Program-made: the position numbers and the translations under genes | Shown here: in pieces, positions 57,648-64,000 of the stretch | Numbering within the stretch: position 1 is the first letter of the stretch | Layout of the letters: each line of letters opens with the position of its first letter | Assembly: GCF_000091325.1 (NCBI RefSeq) | Contig: NC_014012.1 | Span: 2,214,824-2,278,823 of the forward strand | Source of the DNA: Shewanella violacea DSS12 | GTDB taxonomy: Bacteria; Pseudomonadota; Gammaproteobacteria; Enterobacterales; Shewanellaceae | Direction of reading: 5' to 3' | Length of the DNA: 64,000 bases | The notes under the pieces: model-generated | Databases searched by the model: none | What the model saw: the letters and a program-made list of their open reading frames with translations, nothing else | What the model was told of the DNA's origin: nothing

Positions 57648-58013
57648 ATGAATTTTAATTGGCAAGAGCTACACACTCCATCTTTCACCGCCTCCGTAGC
57701 ATTTTACGCTGAAACTTTCGGTTGCACTATCCGAGAGGTTCCTGGCAGAAATGGTAAGCGTTACGGCTTAATCATTCCTAAAGACTCAGCAAAGCCAGTG
57801 GCTGGTATCTTTGAGACGGGATCAGATGAAGAAATGTCTGGTTGGTTGGGGTATGTCACTGTCGAGAAGCTAAGCACAACGGTTGAGCGTGCACTGGCCA
57901 ATGGTGCTGTGGAGATGATGTCTTTTGAGATCCCTTACATAGGTCTAGTGTCTGTATTGAAAGACTCAGCTGGGCAAGAAATAAACCTAATCGAGTACAC
58001 TCCTAGAGTTTGA
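57648..58013 (+). CDS. VOC family (glyoxalase/bleomycin resistance) protein
   Basis: 121 residues from the ATG at 57648 (MNFNWQELHTPSFTASVAFY). This is the VOC beta-alpha-beta-beta-beta module: the helix ends AFYAETFGCTIREV, and the C-terminal strand is SVLKDSAGQEINLIEY with a metal-site-like Glu. A single VOC module normally dimerises. The enzymatic role cannot be assigned. An in-frame ATG at 57582 is upstream but adds an unlikely 22-residue extension. A terminator follows. Confidence 0.8.
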   Translation: MNFNWQELHTPSFTASVAFYAETFGCTIREVPGRNGKRYGLIIPKDSAKPVAGIFETGSDEEMSGWLGYVTVEKLSTTVERALANGAVEMMSFEIPYIGLVSVLKDSAGQEINLIEYTPRV

Positions 58014-58055
58014 TAGTTACTTTCTTCTTATGTAACAACCAATGTACAGCCAATA

Positions 58056-58083
58056 AAAGGGCCACCGATTCTGGTGGCCCTTT
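58056..58083 (+). terminator. intrinsic terminator after the VOC gene
   Basis: AAAGGGCCACC and GGTGGCCCTTT form a perfect 11-bp stem with a 6-nt loop. Confidence 0.88.
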
Positions 58084-58137
58084 ATCCCATAAAATATGGA
58101 CCCATGTTCACTTTACCTGGATCATATCTATGGTTCT

Positions 58138-58169
58138 TTAAGTGATTAAGTGATTAAGTGATTAAGTGA
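58138..58169. repeat. 8-bp microsatellite, four copies
   Basis: TTAAGTGA repeated four times without interruption in non-coding sequence between the VOC and DUF4236 genes; a likely slippage hotspot. Confidence 0.85.
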
Positions 58170-58231
58170 GTAGGGGGAGTGAACTACTGGGCTTGTTCCA
58201 AGTTGTTATTCACATCCTCAAAATGAATAAT

Positions 58232-58249
58232 CCCCGCACAAGGTCGGGG
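58232..58249 (-). terminator. GC-rich hairpin after the DUF4236 gene
   Basis: CCCCG and CGGGG pair across an 8-nt loop 28 bp past the stop; on the minus strand ATTATTCATTTT follows. Short stem but well placed. Confidence 0.55.
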
Positions 58250-58277
58250 CCCATGATATTTGACTAGGCGTTAGGTG

Positions 58278-58937
58278 TTAGACGTGAGTCGCAATTCTTG
58301 TCTCAGCGATTTCATTGCAGCCTCTGCAATGGCAATTAATTTCAGAGATGGATACCATGGGATTGTACCTGTAACGCTTGTCCGGATTGCCAACCTTGGT
58401 CGGATATAAATACCTTTGATTAACAAGCACACCTTGATCTAAATAGAATCTGGTCTCTCCACACTTCCCACAACGCATGACGTCCTTGTAGACTGACTTA
58501 GCATGCCAGGCCCCAATTGGCAGGGCTGCAACTATAGCGCCCCAGAGTATGGCACTGTCAAGACTATGGGGGAATGTAATGGTCAGTATCGCTGCAATGG
58601 AAATATAAGCGATAAAAGTCACTCTAATGAATGGCCAAGCTAAGCCTGTGGTGCTCTTGAACGTCTTACCAAACTTGATATCACTCATCACGTGTTCATT
58701 GCGTGCAGCTATAACTTCATCTAGGCCATTGCGCTTAGTCCGGTAGCTAAAACCACTTCCGGTCAATCCTCCGAATCCTAGGGCACCTTTTTTATTAAGG
58801 TTAACCCCAAAGTATTTTCTACCAATAGTCAGACTAGGGCCGTCAGCACTACTAATATCAATACCAAAAGTGGACTTGTTCAGCTTGATGTTGATCCCCT
58901 TAAATCTTTTGATTTTCTTCTGAAGGCGCAAACCCAT
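58278..58937 (-). CDS. DUF4236 protein with membrane helices and zinc ribbon
   Basis: 219 residues from the ATG at 58937 (MGLRLQKKIKRFKG). The N-terminal DUF4236 module has NIKLNKSTFGIDIS and ends TGSGFSYRTKRN. Two membrane helices follow (about 118-165), then a cysteine cluster (RCGKCGETRFYL, later HCRGCNE) that looks like a zinc ribbon. DUF4236 is of unknown function and is often fused to other domains. A longer frame to 59087 is open, but the family start is at 58937. Confidence 0.75.
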   Translation of the reverse strand: MGLRLQKKIKRFKGINIKLNKSTFGIDISSADGPSLTIGRKYFGVNLNKKGALGFGGLTGSGFSYRTKRNGLDEVIAARNEHVMSDIKFGKTFKSTTGLAWPFIRVTFIAYISIAAILTITFPHSLDSAILWGAIVAALPIGAWHAKSVYKDVMRCGKCGETRFYLDQGVLVNQRYLYPTKVGNPDKRYRYNPMVSISEINCHCRGCNEIAETRIATHV

Positions 58938-59082
58938 ATGTACTCTTTTTATTTGTCTGTTTGATAGGGTGAGGATCTCATTTGCGGCGATATCAAACCT
59001 CTTTAGAGGTATTAGTGATTCATTGTGAATTTTGCTCTTGGAAGGAAGAGCTAATATTAGGCTTATATTTTTAACCACTATT

Positions 59083-59118
59083 ACCACCAGACATAGTGTT
59101 GACTGGTGGTTTTTTTTG
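59083..59118 (+). terminator. orphan intrinsic terminator on the plus strand
   Basis: ACCACCAG and CTGGTGGT form an 8-bp stem with a 12-nt loop followed by TTTTTTTT. No plus-strand gene lies in the preceding 1 kb (the VOC gene has its own terminator), so it would end an antisense transcript across the DUF4236 gene. Confidence 0.65.
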
Positions 59119-59270
59119 CCTAAAAATCACATCCATAAATTTGATATGTTTGGCCGTTAATGATCTGTTTTGCGGATAGGAGTAAACCAATATGCATATC
59201 TTAATCGCTTATTTTAAAAATATTAAAAACGTAAAAATAAAAATAAAAGTAAAGCCAAAGGAAGGAAAAG

Positions 59271-59759
59271 ATGAACAAGTCAATAACCAAGTTCGAATCG
59301 ATTTTAGCTAAAATTATCGATAGAGCAGCAGGTGATGAAGATCTTAAAGATGCACCATTCGTTCAACTTATCCGTGCTCAGGTACCACTCTGGGCTCGAT
59401 GTGTTGGCGTCAAGCAGGACGATTTGCTCGAGGCCATGGAAAAGCTAAGAAACTCGGCTCCTGGGATCTGGTATAGCGAAGATCGCTTACCACTTCCAGA
59501 TGCTGCAGGTGTGGTTGTGTATGAGTCATTGGATGAGTTTAAGCTAGTCTGCTCGAGCCATAGGTTTAGATGCCCGTCTTGCAACGAGATCTCCCATGAA
59601 CCCTTTTTCTGCTCATCAGAAGCAAAGCCTAAGTGCAACTGGAAAGCTTATGGTCTGCAAGGCTGCTTAGGTAAAGGCCATCGATTTGCTATTAAAGACA
59701 CATTTTTAGCTAACCCGAAAGTGCATGAGATTTTTATGCCTGTTGAATTGGAGCACTAA
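59271..59759 (+). CDS. unknown protein with C-terminal Cys cluster
   Basis: 162 residues, unrecognised. The N-terminal half is helical (FESILAKIIDRAAGDEDL, then DDLLEAMEKLRN); the C-terminal half has FRCPSCNEISHEPFFCSSE, a KCNW cysteine and a GCLGKGHR segment that together resemble a zinc ribbon. No signal peptide. GGAAGGAAAAG before the ATG is a good ribosome binding site. It stands alone after the orphan terminator. Confidence 0.6.
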   Translation: MNKSITKFESILAKIIDRAAGDEDLKDAPFVQLIRAQVPLWARCVGVKQDDLLEAMEKLRNSAPGIWYSEDRLPLPDAAGVVVYESLDEFKLVCSSHRFRCPSCNEISHEPFFCSSEAKPKCNWKAYGLQGCLGKGHRFAIKDTFLANPKVHEIFMPVELEH

Positions 59760-60458
59760 AAGTGCTGAAGTATCTAGATCATCATCCCACTCTCAAACCT
59801 GGATGGGATAGCTAAAGGACGTTACTGCCTGTAGATGCATAGCTTGTTCAGTTGCAAGATACCAAGCGCTTTCTACGCTGGATGTTCATTTTATGAATGG
59901 CATGGCATACGCTTCAAAGGAGCATATCTCTGAGAAATCCGGTGGATACATCGCTCACTCCATCAACACCAGATTTCGAAGCCAAATCTATTGCTAGTGA
60001 TCGACTTTAACTCCATAAGCTTAGACTGCATTCAAGGGATAACTCTGACTAGACAGTGTGTCCCTGCTGTGGCGCAAGCAATGGCTATTCACACTGAAAG
60101 AGAATTCGTGCAGTTAAGCGCTTTCGACGCAGGGGAAGAGGTGACAAGTGCCACGACTCAGATAGATGGCAAGGTGCTGGGCAGCGAAAGATCCACTGTG
60201 AATTTAAATTAAGGCACGGGATTATCATATTAACTGATGACATATTGCCCTCAAAAAAGGTTAGTCATAGCCGCTGAGGCAACATAAGACCAGAATTAAC
60301 ATAGCAACTTACCTCTGGCTGCTTGTTCAATATCTTCCTTGCTCCTTCGCTGTTACTCATCACCAAGAATCACTATCAGCTTAATAGAATCTTTGTAATT
60401 ATTAGATCGCTAATATGGCCCTAATTGAAACACAAGACTATCCAATTTAGAGGACTTT
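59760..60458. other. 700-bp gap, possible gene remnant
   Basis: A frame at 59991-60212 (73 codons) reads AVAQAMAIHTEREFVQLSAF, which looks protein-like, but it has no ribosome binding site and no family I can name. It may be the tail of a decayed gene. The end of the gap holds TAATATGG (60411-60418), a likely -10 region for the lipoprotein gene. Confidence 0.3.
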
Positions 60459-61151
60459 ATGAAAAAATTAGCAGCTCCAATTCTTATCCTATCAATGGTT
60501 ACAGCCCTTAGCGCATGTAACAGCGACAAGAATCCTAGCCCGAGCCCTAAGCCGCCTGTGCCACCAGCTCCAACCGTTTATGTTGACGGTATCTATGTCG
60601 ATACTAACCTGCAAGGTACTATCACTGAAGAAGCTCAGCTTCTTATTGGTGGCTACATGTTCGAATTTACTGAGAAGGTAAACGATCAAATAATCAGAAA
60701 CAAGATCAGCATGGGTAACAAATTGACTGAAAATGAACCGTTTGAAAGTGATATTGAAATCACTAAGAATGGCCAGACTAAAATTGAAAAAGTGGAGTAC
60801 ACGGTTAGCAATGACAATAAGCAGCTAACGATCAAGAGCAGCATAATTTCCACTCAGTTTAATAAAATGAAGTCGGTATGGCCTGACCACGAAATGACGT
60901 TCGTTATGGAAACCCCAGATGGACCGATGGAGGTGGTGGTCGATGGTAACAAGCTTACAGATCCGCAAGTGAACATAACTTTAGAACTGACTAAACTTGC
61001 AAACAACGAATTTCGCATTCACAAACAAGAAGGTTTAGATTTCATCATTGGTGTTTGGTACGACGAAAATGTTAAAGCCAATAAGCTTGTAATGTCGAAC
61101 TACAAAGATAAAGAGAAGGCTGATATCTACCAAGTATTCACTGAGAAGTAA
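60459..61151 (+). CDS. putative lipoprotein, paralogue A
   Basis: 230 residues. Signal peptide and lipobox LSAC-N (KKLAAPILILSMVTALSAC), then a Pro/Ser linker (PSPSPKPPVPPAPT) and a mature domain starting VYVDGIYVDT. It shares with the next gene the YVDG.YVD start, the ..VSNDNKQLTIKS segment, GVWYDE and the ending FTEK. I do not recognise the family. AGAGGA ten bases before the ATG is the ribosome binding site. The lipid anchor would place it in the inner or outer membrane facing the periplasm. Confidence 0.75.
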   Translation: MKKLAAPILILSMVTALSACNSDKNPSPSPKPPVPPAPTVYVDGIYVDTNLQGTITEEAQLLIGGYMFEFTEKVNDQIIRNKISMGNKLTENEPFESDIEITKNGQTKIEKVEYTVSNDNKQLTIKSSIISTQFNKMKSVWPDHEMTFVMETPDGPMEVVVDGNKLTDPQVNITLELTKLANNEFRIHKQEGLDFIIGVWYDENVKANKLVMSNYKDKEKADIYQVFTEK

Positions 61152-61180
61152 TAACTTGTGTTGAGCTAGATTCAAATTTA

Positions 61181-61207
61181 GACGCCTTGCAGGCGTCTTT
61201 TTTTTTC
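61181..61207 (+). terminator. intrinsic terminator after paralogue A
   Basis: GACGCCT and AGGCGTC form a 7-bp stem with a 3-nt loop followed by a run of ten T. Confidence 0.92.
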
Positions 61208-61284
61208 GGCTAAATTCATGAAGAGAGATGTAAATAATGGCGAAAAATGTGCTCAATGCCAGAGATAGTCGATTAGCACATTTT

Positions 61285-61311
61285 TACTATTTATCTTAAT
61301 GATGAATGGTA
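61285..61311 (+). promoter_or_regulatory. shared upstream motif copy 4 (paralogue B)
   Basis: Core TCTTAATGATG at 61294-61304, preceded by TTTACTATTTA, 69 bp before the lipoprotein gene start. Confidence 0.5.
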
Positions 61312-61362
61312 AATCTAGCTTCTATAGCCTAGCAGGCTAATTGACTGATCCGAGATAAAGAG

Positions 61363-62088
61363 ATGACCTTAAATTTCCTAGCTGCCAGATTTAACAAGTT
61401 GGCACTGTCCCTAGTAACACTCACCATGATCACAGGGCTCAGTGCCTGTGACTTTGAGATCAACCCTAGCCCATCCCCCGAACCTAAAGTTTATGTTGAT
61501 GGCGTTTATGTTGATGATGGTTCCATTACAAAGAAGCTAGACCGTGCGCACATCCTTGCTGATGGCTTCTGGTTCGATTACGTCGAGAAACATAAAACCG
61601 ATAAAGTCTCAATCAATAATAGATTCCCTATAAACAGCACAGCGTCACAGAATAAGCGATATTACAGCACTGCATTCGTCACGCCAGAGGGAGAGGGGAA
61701 GGTGCAGCCCGTCAAGGCTACCTACGTGGTAAGCACAGATAACAAGCATCTTATTATTAAATCAAGATACAAGAGCACGTTTGAAAAAATGGATTCAGCA
61801 TGGCCGCAGCAGCCAACCATATTCCAATATACATCCGGCAGCATAAGGAAGACGCTTGAAGTTGATGGCAACACCATATATGAAGTTTTTCCGAGTTCAC
61901 AGAGGGTGGAATATGCAAAGCTGAATGAGATGAAACATGGTTCACTGCGTATGGTTAAGCACCAAGGCAGAGAAGTCACCCTTTATGGTGTGTGGACAGA
62001 TCCAGATTCTGGGAAGCTCAAGCTGATCTTGACCACCTTTAACAATAGGATGCGGGGGAACGGCTCGGGACTTTATACAGAAAAATAG
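61363..62088 (+). CDS. putative lipoprotein, paralogue B
   Basis: 241 residues with lipobox LSAC-D (residues about 26-29), a Pro/Ser linker and the start VYVDGVYVDDG. It is about one-third identical by eye to paralogue A along its length: VVSTDNKHLIIKSRYKSTFE against VSNDNKQLTIKSSIISTQFN, then GVWTD and the ending YTEK. Unknown function. A 211-bp spacer with its own terminator and shared motif separates it from A, so the two may be controlled independently. Confidence 0.75.
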   Translation: MTLNFLAARFNKLALSLVTLTMITGLSACDFEINPSPSPEPKVYVDGVYVDDGSITKKLDRAHILADGFWFDYVEKHKTDKVSINNRFPINSTASQNKRYYSTAFVTPEGEGKVQPVKATYVVSTDNKHLIIKSRYKSTFEKMDSAWPQQPTIFQYTSGSIRKTLEVDGNTIYEVFPSSQRVEYAKLNEMKHGSLRMVKHQGREVTLYGVWTDPDSGKLKLILTTFNNRMRGNGSGLYTEK

Positions 62089-62149
62089 CTAACGATAGTC
62101 TAATTTTTAGTCTAATTGTTAGCAGGAAAACACGGAATTAGGGTCATAT

Positions 62150-62180
62150 TTTAGATCTACACGGCTTGTGCAGATCTAAA
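62150..62180. terminator. bidirectional terminator between paralogue B and the YecR-like gene
   Basis: TTTAGATCT-A-CAC and GTG-C-AGATCTAAA pair in a 12-bp stem with one mismatch, flanked by A/T runs. Convergent genes on both sides. Confidence 0.75.
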
Positions 62181-62190
62181 AGTGGCCTTT

Positions 62191-62508
62191 TTAGATCTTG
62201 GCTTGTTCTGGAATACACTGAAAGGCTTTGGTTACGATATGAGTTCCGCAACTCGCCCCGTGGGTTCTCTGGCATCGAACGTCTACAAACTGAAAAGGAC
62301 GTGCCCCAGTGAAGCCCCAAAGTTGACATCTCTCCTCTGCAACCTTTAAAGCCTGTTCGTCGTCTGCTTGTGGGTTTCTATTACCACTGAAAGTGTAAGA
62401 CAGCTTAATTATTCCCTCAGCCTTGCTGCCACCCGCTGCTTGCCAATCTTTCTTTCCAACACATCCACTTGTGGCCAAAACAATTGCCAAAGCTATTAGT
62501 TTTTTCAT
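62191..62508 (-). CDS. YecR-like lipoprotein
   Basis: 105 residues. Signal peptide and lipobox (KKLIALAIVLATSGC), then WQAAGGSKAEGIIKLSY and ALKVAEERCQLWGFTGA, the pattern of the YecR family. In E. coli yecR is FlhDC-controlled, but its biochemical role is unknown. Four cysteines after the lipobox (RCQLWG, VRCQ, SCGTH, FQC) may form two disulfides in the periplasm. Monocistronic. Confidence 0.8.
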   Translation of the reverse strand: MKKLIALAIVLATSGCVGKKDWQAAGGSKAEGIIKLSYTFSGNRNPQADDEQALKVAEERCQLWGFTGARPFQFVDVRCQRTHGASCGTHIVTKAFQCIPEQAKI

Positions 62509-62641
62509 AATTATCTCGTTAATGAATGATATTTCTTACCAGCAAAGGGAAGGTGCCTTTGCTGGTGGTCTGGAATATATAGGCAATCTGTTAACTAGAC
62601 GCCATTAAGAGTGGTAATGCAGGCTAACTATTACAGGCTCA

Positions 62642-63943
62642 TTAAAATGCATATTTAACATTGAATCCTGTGTAATAGAGGGATAGGTCGTTATTGAAGT
62701 GCTTAGACTCGACTTGTTGATCGAACCTGCCAGCCACTATCGACGCAGACCAGCGATTACTAAACTTGTAGTCAATGCTCGACCACAGATCCTGACTGCT
62801 CACACTTGAGGAGGCTGAATATCTATAACCCATATTTGCTGAAAGGTTATCATTAAATTGATAACCAAACTCAGTGGCCATGGCTGGTGCAAAAGAGAAA
62901 TGGCTTTCTTCACTGAGGTTATTGCCCTCTGTATAGTCCATTCTCATTGTGACCCAGCTCAGGCTAACTCCTAAGCCTATGTCTGCCTTCCAGTTGCTGT
63001 CTGGTAGCAGCTCGAACATATAATCTGCTGTAGAGTTCCAGACACTGTAGGCTGTAACTGTCTCTTGGCCAGCTTGATAATGATGGCCGGAGAAATCCAC
63101 ATCTTGATTGTGGTTAGTGATTGTTCTCGACTCGTATGGAGTGAATGAGAGATTCATGTACTGATTGTCACCCATATCGAATGTGAACTGAGATGCCGCG
63201 TAGGTGTTTAGTACGTTTTCGCGCTCGAAGTCGTACAGGTCAAAGGAAGGATGATAGCCATCATCGAGAACATTCTTATTAGTGAAAGAGCTACCGATAA
63301 ACAGAGAGTAGCTGTTGTTATACTCTTTGGTGTCTCTCACGTTACTGTATCCGGCTCGCTTCTTTTTGCCTCTGCCATACACGTAGTCAGCATTGAGGGC
63401 AAAACCGTCTTTTGTCATTGATGGTGCAAGCATTAAATCGCTTTGCTTGTATGGGTCGGTAAAATAGAGGCTGGTTAATACTGAAATAGCGCCACCCGCC
63501 ATCACATCGTCCATAAAGTGACGATTAGCATACACACGACTGAAACCAACGAAAGCAGCCGCACCGTATGCTGGTATGGCCCATGCGTCACCGTATCTAT
63601 GATGAAGGTATGCAGCACCCGCGAACGCGGCGGAAGTGTGGCCGGAAGGGAATGAGTTTCTTTTGGGGCCATCGGGTCTTGCCTTGGCATAGACAAACTT
63701 AAGGCTATGAGTGATGGTTGCTGAAGTGCCTAATACTTGAACTAACTGCCACGCTCCTTCTGTATCTCCTATGGCTAAACTGCCAGCCATGGCACTGGCT
63801 GGAATTACGATCTGCATCCAATCCCCTATATCTGAGATGGTGCCTTTGTTGGTTTGTAATATCTCACTTTTTGCCATGGCTGTGGTACTGAAAATACTTG
63901 TCGCAATTGCGATAGCGAGTGGGGTTTTAACTCTAAAAAACAT
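62642..63943 (-). CDS. PAP2-family phosphatase with C-terminal outer-membrane beta-barrel
   Basis: 433 residues. The signal peptide ends AMA-KS. The PAP2 acid phosphatase core is complete: K82 to R89-P90 in KFVYAKARP, PSGHTSAAF (99-107), and S135-R136 with H142 and D146 in SRVYANRHFMDD. From about 160 the sequence changes to alternating strands (FALNADYVYGRG, FGYQFNDNLSANMGYRYS, SLYYTGFNVKYAF) and ends in an aromatic residue, as in an outer-membrane barrel. A phosphatase tethered to the outer membrane could remove phosphate from lipid A, undecaprenyl-PP or phospholipids in the periplasm. Substrate unknown. Confidence 0.85.
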   Translation of the reverse strand: MFFRVKTPLAIAIATSIFSTTAMAKSEILQTNKGTISDIGDWMQIVIPASAMAGSLAIGDTEGAWQLVQVLGTSATITHSLKFVYAKARPDGPKRNSFPSGHTSAAFAGAAYLHHRYGDAWAIPAYGAAAFVGFSRVYANRHFMDDVMAGGAISVLTSLYFTDPYKQSDLMLAPSMTKDGFALNADYVYGRGKKKRAGYSNVRDTKEYNNSYSLFIGSSFTNKNVLDDGYHPSFDLYDFERENVLNTYAASQFTFDMGDNQYMNLSFTPYESRTITNHNQDVDFSGHHYQAGQETVTAYSVWNSTADYMFELLPDSNWKADIGLGVSLSWVTMRMDYTEGNNLSEESHFSFAPAMATEFGYQFNDNLSANMGYRYSASSSVSSQDLWSSIDYKFSNRWSASIVAGRFDQQVESKHFNNDLSLYYTGFNVKYAF

Positions 63944-64000
63944 GGTGAACTCTCTGTTACGCTTATCAGCTAAAGTTGCCGCTAAACAACGTAAGCTTTA

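Overview
The window looks like a chromosomal segment of a marine gammaproteobacterium, most likely Shewanella. The evidence is the KdnA/KdnB pair for 8-amino-Kdo, an EF-G2 type elongation factor outside the str operon, a YcfD/RoxA ribosomal oxygenase, a DUF3334 protein, an OsmC-YcaO fusion and a moderate GC content. No tRNA, rRNA, CRISPR array, IS element or integrase was recognised.

Layout. 0-6 kb (minus strand): kdnB (cut by the window edge) and kdnA for 8-amino-Kdo, a beta-carbonic anhydrase, an alpha/beta hydrolase, and a tightly overlapping yffB-dapE-M15 peptidase operon. 6.6-8.3 kb: a lone AT-rich KAP-type P-loop NTPase on the plus strand. 8.5-11.5 kb (minus): an ACT-domain gene, then ptsH-ptsI-crr. 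12-19.6 kb: a DUF3334 protein, a DnaQ-like exonuclease, EF-G2, RoxA, and a small unknown gene coupled to a GreA/B-like gene whose start region is present in three tandem copies, then a GNAT gene broken by an amber codon. 19.6-31 kb: a chemoreceptor with its own periplasmic binding protein, a DUF4442 protein, a small membrane protein, an NAD(P)-binding protein, OsmC-YcaO, a divergent NimR/NimT-like pair, and an RhlE-type helicase.

32-64 kb is mostly envelope genes and looks accessory. A 12.2-kb gene encodes a giant DUF11/cadherin-like/Calx-beta surface protein. Near its end lies a GlyGly-CTERM-like sorting signal, yet the frame stays open through a second signal-like segment, nested repeats and an outer-membrane beta-barrel. 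Then come a small OMP, an unknown minus-strand gene and a trimeric autotransporter with about twelve 47-50 residue repeats. A putative metal/thiol group follows: a Cys-rich secreted peptide, a TonB-dependent receptor, a periplasmic phytochelatin-synthase-like protease, a C45-type Ntn hydrolase and a ZIP transporter. The last part has a VOC protein, a DUF4236/zinc-ribbon membrane protein, two paralogous lipoproteins, a YecR-like lipoprotein and a PAP2 phosphatase joined to a beta-barrel.

How they may work together. Four envelope genes of the right-hand region (OMP, autotransporter, C45 hydrolase, second lipoprotein) share the motif TCTTARTGATG about 70-120 bp before their starts, which suggests co-regulation. 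The receptor, phytochelatin-synthase-like protein, C45 hydrolase and ZIP transporter could form a route that takes up a metal-thiol or metal-peptide complex, cleaves it in the periplasm and imports the metal. That pathway is inference; the individual families are recognised from their motifs.
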